DNA from: an uncultured Collinsella sp. | GTDB lineage: Bacteria > Actinomycetota > Coriobacteriia > Coriobacteriales > Coriobacteriaceae | Reading direction: 5' to 3' | Length of the DNA stretch: 20,618 nt | Assembly: GCA_958447915.1 (NCBI GenBank) | Contig: CAUDCB010000018.1 | Coordinates: 1 to 20,618, forward strand | Shown here: positions 16,762 through 20,618 of the stretch, one piece after another | Layout: the number at the start of each line of letters is the position of its first letter | Numbering within the stretch: position 1 is the stretch's first letter | Translations under genes and position numbers: made by a program | The notes under the pieces: model-generated | The model's database searches: none | What the model saw: only the letters and a program-made list of their open reading frames with translations | Told to the model about the DNA's origin: nothing

Positions 16762-17099
16762 GGCGGGACTCCTTTATGTGCGTGAAGGCGAAAATCGGCA
16801 GAGTTGATGGGGCGCGCGGCGCCACTGCGGGGGTAAGCCCAGCTAGAACATGTCGATCTTCAGATACATGCGCATCCCTTCGCGTATGAGGTACATAGTT
16901 GCGGTCTAACCCATACATGATAGCGTGCGCAGGCATACCTGCATATAACCCGCACGGAATGCGACAAAGGGTCAGTCTCTTTCCTTGAATACAACTTCAT
17001 CCGAACGCCTCCCGCATTCATCCGCACATATACGGATAAATTTGGGAATCCGATACCCTGAGGGCCGGATCGGCCGGCCCCGGGAGATCGGAGGACGCC
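16762..17099. other. Gene-free region upstream of prfA
   Basis: No gene can be supported on either strand. Short minus-strand frames here lack ribosome sites and family motifs. Small hairpins are present: GCAGG-CATA-CCTGC (16929-16942) and a 7-bp GGGCCGG/CCGGCCC stem near 17061-17080. A promoter for prfA must lie here or further upstream, but I cannot point to a good one. The region is the junction between the housekeeping genes and the accessory surface-protein block. Confidence 0.5.
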
Positions 17100-17428
17100 A
17101 TGTCCGGAAAGGGCGGGAAGGGCGCCGCGAGGGCGGTCCCGAGGACCCACGGCAGGCTCACCGGGTACGAGCGGGACACGGTCCAGAGGATGCTGAAGCG
17201 CAGGGTTCGCTCGGCCACTTCCTCGAGAGGTTCAAGGGCGTATCGACCCGCAGGCTCCACAGCCGCCTGATGTGGTTCAGATGGCTGCGCGAGGCCGCAC
17301 GCGTCGGGGACAGGACGTCGCTCATGCGCGAGCAGCTCGACGACGGGCGCTACGAAAAGATCCGGAAGAAGATGATGGAGCCGGAGTACGAGTTCCATCT
17401 GGAGCCGGACGTGCAAACGGCGGGTTAA
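17100..17428 (+). pseudogene. Broken small gene, probably an insertion-sequence transposase remnant
   Basis: This is the only convincing plus-strand coding trace. The ATG at 17100 has a strong GGAGG ribosome site 5 bases upstream and reads MSGKGGKGAARAV...LTGYERDTVQRMLKRR. That frame then loses sense and stops at 17268-17270. Near 17200-17215 the second frame takes over: SLGHFLERFKGVSTRRL, LMWFRWLREAARV, then REQLDDGRYEKIRKKMMEPEYE, to a TAA at 17426-17428. The joined product would be about 108 residues. The FKGVSTRRL...W pattern resembles the C-terminal end of IS1595/ISXO2-like transposases, and the first part resembles a transposase N-terminus, as if the middle had been deleted. No DDE core or clear terminal inverted repeats are visible, so the family is uncertain. 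Confidence 0.5.
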
Positions 17429-17442
17429 CATAGCCTTTCACC

Positions 17443-17466
17443 AAAAAGGGCGAGCGGCCGCGCCCT
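17443..17466 (-). terminator. Intrinsic terminator of the surface-protein gene
   Basis: On the minus strand AGGGCG, a GC-rich loop, CGCCCT and then TTTT form a short strong hairpin with a T-run, 44 bases after the surface-protein stop codon. It lies between the stops of the two converging genes. Confidence 0.75.
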
Positions 17467-17509
17467 GCGACCACCCGCCCTCAATCAAAGCCCTTCTCGG
17501 CCGCCGTAG

Positions 17510-20500
17510 CTACCGGTTCCGGCGCCGCAGGATAACGCCTGCGGCGATCAGCACCACCGCGCCGCCCGCGATGCCACCCAGGGCCATCGGCGACAAGCTG
17601 GTATCGCCCGTATACGGCAGACCCGGCTTCTCCTCCTTCGGCACCGGTGACTTGCTCGGCGGATTGGTGGGCGGCTCCGTCGGCGGGGTGGTCGGCGGCG
17701 TGTACGTGTTCTTGAACACCGGCGCCACGGCGCCGTCATAGGTTACCGTCGCCACCAGATGGCCCGCACCGTCGTCCGTCACCGTCACCGTTACCCGGTG
17801 CTCGGCCGCGTCGTACGTCACGTTCTTCTGACCGTCGTCCACCTCGGAGATGCTGTAGGCGTACGTTCCGGGCTTGTCGTACGAGATCGCCTCGAAGCCC
17901 ACCGTGCCGTCCGCCGCGTTCTTTGCGGTCTGCAGCACCTTGCCGTCGGCATCCTTCAGCTGGAAGGAGAACTGCCCTTCCTTCAGGTCCTCGCCGCTCA
18001 GCACCTTGGAGGCCCCCAGCTTCACCTCAGTCGCGGCCGGCGCGTAACTGTTGCTGAACGCCACCGCATCCGCAGCCTTGCCGCCCTTGCTGTAGGCAAC
18101 CTGCGCCTCCAGCGCGTGCGTCTCCGCATTCTCCGTCACCGTCACCGTCGCGGTAAAGACCGTCGTGTCGTAGGTGACGCCGTTCGCCGTCGCCCCTGCC
18201 CGCTCGGACACGGTGTAGACGTACGTCCCCACCTTGTCCAGCTGCAGCGGCGCGAAGCCGAACGTGCCGTCGGCGCCGTTCTGCACCGTCTGCGCCACGT
18301 TACCGTCGGCGTCCTTCAGGTCGAAGAAGAACTCACCCTCGGCCAGGTCGCGGCCGGTCAGAGCCTTCGTTCCGGTAATCGTCGCCGTCGTTGCCGTCGG
18401 CGTGTAGGTGTTGGTGAAGGTCAGATCCGCAGCCGTCTTGTTCGCCGTCGCGGTCAGCTGGCCGCTGCCGTCATCGGTCACGTTCACCGTTACGTCCAGC
18501 ACCGCATCGCTGTAAGTGATGGTGCCATCTTGGCCCGCAACCTCCTTCACCTGGTACGCATGCGAACCAGTTGCGGTGTACGAGATGGCCTTGAAGGTAA
18601 ACGCTTTACCCACGTTCGTGGTCCGGTCGATCTCCTGCCCGGTGGCCACGTCAATCAGCGCGAATGTGAACTCGCCATCGGCGGGCGTCCGCGTGGTGGC
18701 CGGGTCGGCATTCTCAAGCACCTTGGTGCCAGAGATCTGGTAGGAGGTCTGACCCGGCTGGTAGCTGTTCGCAAACGTCATGGTATTGGGGGTGACGCCG
18801 TTCTCGGTGCCCTCGCTCGGTTTCACCGTAGAGCTCTCTACCACCAGCTTGCCGTCGTTGTTGTCCTTCACCACGTAGGTCAGGGTGTACGTCTTGCCGG
18901 TGTAGGTCACGCCCGGCACGCCCGGCGCGCCGTCCGTCGGCTGCACCTCACGGACCGTGAAGGGAAAGGTGCCCGCATGGTCGAAGGTCAGCTCGTTAAA
19001 GTAAACCTTGCCCTTGGCGTCGTTCTTCTGGGTCTGGAGCACCGTACCGTCAGACCCCACCAGCTCGAAGGCGAAGTCTCCCGCCTTTAGCTGATAGCTG
19101 CCGTCGTGCACGTCAACGCTCTTGGTGAGGGCGATCGCGCCGGAGTTCGTCGCCTTCGCCTTGTAGGTGTTGGTGAAGGTGGGCTTCGTGGCGTCCGCGC
19201 CGTCGTAGGCGACGCTCGCCTGCAGCGTGCCGGCATTGTCCACAACCGTCACCACGGCATGATGCACCGCGTCGTCGTAGGTCACGTAGGCCAGATCACC
19301 CTTCCGCTCCACGATAGTGTACTCGTACGTGCCCGGCTTCGCGTAGGAGAAAGCGTCGAAGTTAACACTTCCGTCCGCGCCGTTGGTCGCGGTCCGGACG
19401 GGCTTGGCCCCGACAAGCTGCTCAGCAGTCATTTTGCCCTCGTACACATCGAAGGTGAACTCGCCGTCCTTGGGGACGATCGGCGTGTTGTCGTCCTTCT
19501 TCACATAGCTCTTCTGCGCACCGAGGGCCAGACCGGTCGCGGCCGGCTGGTAGGTGTTGGTGAAGGTATCCGAGCCGGATGCGCTCGTCACGATCGCCTT
19601 CGCATTCAGTGCTCCGTTCCCGCCGTCTGTGACCGTCACCGTATAGGTGAGGGCATGATTGTCATAGACCATGCCCGGCTCCGCGCCCGGCTGCTCCACG
19701 ATGGTGTAGGTGAAGTCCTTGCTCGCGGCGCCGTCCAAGTCGGAGAGCTGGAACTCGCGCGTGAAGCAGACCTTGCCGTTTGCATCGTTCTTCGCGGTGG
19801 CGATCACGTTGCCGGCAGCGTCCTTCAGGTCGAAGGTGAACTCGCCGTCCGCAGGCTTCGTCGTGTGATCGAAGCCGTCCGCAACCTTGATGGTCTTGGT
19901 CGCCGTCAGCTCCACGGATCCCTTTGCGGTGTAGGTGTTGTTGAAGGTGGGAGCCGTAGCGGTACCGTCATAGGTGACGGTCACCTTCGTCTTGTTGTTG
20001 TCGTCCTGGTTCTGCTCTACCTTGACGTGGACCTTGACTTCCTTGGCGTCGTAGGCCACGCCGTCGACGGACTGGCCGGCCTTCTCCTCCTTGAGCGTGT
20101 AGTCGTACTCGCCCAGGTTCAGGCCCTTGACGGTCAGCTTGACCTTGCCATTCTTATCGTTGGTGCCGCGAGCGTCCTCATTGCCGTCCTGGTCGTACAA
20201 GCCGAAGGTGAACGCATCGGCCGTCAGGTCCTTGCCCGCGAGAACTTTCGTGGCCTCAACGGTGACGTCCGCCGTCGGCTTCGTGTTGGTGAAGGTCGGC
20301 ACGGCCTTCTCACCGTCGTAGGTGACGGTCGCCTTCAGCTCGCCCTTTTCGTCGGTGACCTTGACGTGGACCTTCACGCCCTTCGCGTCGTAGACGACGG
20401 TCGAGTCGGCGCCCTTCACCTCCTTGATGGTGTAGTCGTGGTCGCCCGGCGTAGCGTAGTCGATGGCTGCAAAGGCGACCTTGCCGTCCTTCTCGTTTTG

Positions 20501-20618
20501 GACAGTCTGGACCACGCTGCCGTCCTTGTCGAGCAGCTGGAACGTGAAGTCACTCCCCGCGAGCTCACCGCCCGTGAAGCGCTTCGTCGCCTTGAGCGTT
20601 ACCGAGGTCTCCTTCGGG
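17510..20618 (-). CDS. LPYTG-anchored surface protein of tandem Spy0128/FctA-type domains (5' end off window)
   Basis: This is the C-terminal 1035 residues of a larger wall-anchored protein; the frame is open to the window edge, and the GTG at 20515 is internal. It shows eight related domains of 114-134 residues, each beginning near a ..TK.L.G motif and ending near F.N.Y. A Pro/Thr-rich stalk (TPPTTPPTEPPTNPP) follows, then the sortase motif LPYTG (17606-17620), a membrane helix (MALGGIAGGAVVLIAAGVIL) and the basic tail RRRNR. The domains match the Spy0128/FctA pilin-type fold, which locks itself with Lys-Asn isopeptide bonds. A sortase is expected to join the Thr of LPYTG to peptidoglycan or to a pilus. 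It could be a pilin, a pilus tip adhesin or a monomeric stalk adhesin; no sortase gene is in the window to decide. No substrate-binding head domain is visible in this part. Confidence 0.93.
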   Translation of the reverse strand, partial: PKETSVTLKATKRFTGGELAGSDFTFQLLDKDGSVVQTVQNEKDGKVAFAAIDYATPGDHDYTIKEVKGADSTVVYDAKGVKVHVKVTDEKGELKATVTYDGEKAVPTFTNTKPTADVTVEATKVLAGKDLTADAFTFGLYDQDGNEDARGTNDKNGKVKLTVKGLNLGEYDYTLKEEKAGQSVDGVAYDAKEVKVHVKVEQNQDDNNKTKVTVTYDGTATAPTFNNTYTAKGSVELTATKTIKVADGFDHTTKPADGEFTFDLKDAAGNVIATAKNDANGKVCFTREFQLSDLDGAASKDFTYTIVEQPGAEPGMVYDNHALTYTVTVTDGGNGALNAKAIVTSASGSDTFTNTYQPAATGLALGAQKSYVKKDDNTPIVPKDGEFTFDVYEGKMTAEQLVGAKPVRTATNGADGSVNFDAFSYAKPGTYEYTIVERKGDLAYVTYDDAVHHAVVTVVDNAGTLQASVAYDGADATKPTFTNTYKAKATNSGAIALTKSVDVHDGSYQLKAGDFAFELVGSDGTVLQTQKNDAKGKVYFNELTFDHAGTFPFTVREVQPTDGAPGVPGVTYTGKTYTLTYVVKDNNDGKLVVESSTVKPSEGTENGVTPNTMTFANSYQPGQTSYQISGTKVLENADPATTRTPADGEFTFALIDVATGQEIDRTTNVGKAFTFKAISYTATGSHAYQVKEVAGQDGTITYSDAVLDVTVNVTDDGSGQLTATANKTAADLTFTNTYTPTATTATITGTKALTGRDLAEGEFFFDLKDADGNVAQTVQNGADGTFGFAPLQLDKVGTYVYTVSERAGATANGVTYDTTVFTATVTVTENAETHALEAQVAYSKGGKAADAVAFSNSYAPAATEVKLGASKVLSGEDLKEGQFSFQLKDADGKVLQTAKNAADGTVGFEAISYDKPGTYAYSISEVDDGQKNVTYDAAEHRVTVTVTDDGAGHLVATVTYDGAVAPVFKNTYTPPTTPPTEPPTNPPSKSPVPKEEKPGLPYTGDTSLSPMALGGIAGGAVVLIAAGVILRRRNR
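17702..20618 (-). repeat. Eight tandem Spy0128/FctA-type protein domains
   Basis: Domain limits in bases, from N- to C-terminal end: 20279 to beyond 20618, 19931-20278, 19550-19930, 19163-19549, 18761-19162, 18404-18760, 18044-18403, 17702-18043. Each keeps a Lys in the first strand (ATKRF, ATKVL, ATKTI, AQKSY, LTKSV, GTKVL, GTKAL, ASKVL), a Glu after the Y-T-(V/I) strand (YTIKE, YTLKE, YTIVE, YTIVE, FTVRE, YQVKE, YTVSE, YSISE) and an Asn near the end (FTNTK, FNNTY, FTNTY, FTNTY, FANSY, FTNTY, FSNSY, FKNTY). The domains have diverged at the DNA level, so this is an old expansion rather than a recent duplication. Confidence 0.85.

Noticed and set aside
16860..16936. Short peptide frames upstream of prfA considered as a leader peptide
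   Set aside because: They have no ribosome site and no associated terminator or antiterminator pair that I could draw.
17759..19090. Plus-strand open frame (443 codons) opposite the surface-protein repeats
   Set aside because: It is Arg/His/Val-rich antisense of repeated Thr/Asp/Val-rich domains, and its internal repetition simply mirrors those domains.
17702..20618. Tandem periodic DNA considered as a CRISPR array or satellite
   Set aside because: The period of about 340-400 bases matches protein domains in one open frame, with no short identical repeats and spacers.

Overview
The window looks like part of a chromosome from a GC-rich, anaerobic gut actinobacterium of the class Coriobacteriia, most like Collinsella. 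This is an inference from gene order, protein style and the LPYTG / Spy0128-type surface protein. No rRNA or other marker is present to prove it. All convincing intact genes lie on the minus strand, so the window reads biologically from right to left.

Right end (about 17.4-20.6 kb): the 3' part of a large LPYTG-anchored surface protein. Eight tandem Spy0128/FctA-type domains are visible, followed by a Pro/Thr-rich stalk, a sortase signal and an intrinsic terminator. A small broken plus-strand gene, probably a transposase remnant, faces it tail to tail (17.1-17.4 kb). This accessory block sits directly upstream of the translation genes.

Translation block (about 12.2-16.8 kb): prfA (RF1), then a gene-free stretch with a roughly 140-base palindromic element abutting the prfA stop codon, then prmC, the methyltransferase that modifies RF1. 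This prmC carries an unusual low-complexity insert of about 120 residues. A HigBA-like toxin-antitoxin pair follows, then a Sua5/YrdC-type tRNA threonylcarbamoyladenosine gene with its own insert. That gene is closely coupled to glpK (glycerol kinase).

Nucleotide and energy block (about 2.7-10.5 kb): upp (uracil salvage), then a complete F1Fo ATP synthase operon in the standard order: a small membrane protein in the AtpI position, then atpB-E-F-H-A-G-D-C. The genes overlap or are spaced by a few bases, except for a gap of about 124 bases between atpB and atpE. The operon ends in a strong intrinsic terminator.

Left end (1-2.6 kb): murA (first step of peptidoglycan synthesis) and an LCP-family cell-wall polymer ligase, 12 bases apart. 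The LCP gene has an apparent one-base deletion near its 3' end. It is followed by a second copy of the same palindromic element that abuts prfA. The last 44 bases of the two copies are identical and end exactly on the TAA stop codon of each gene. This paired, stop-codon-abutting hairpin element is the most unusual signal in the window.
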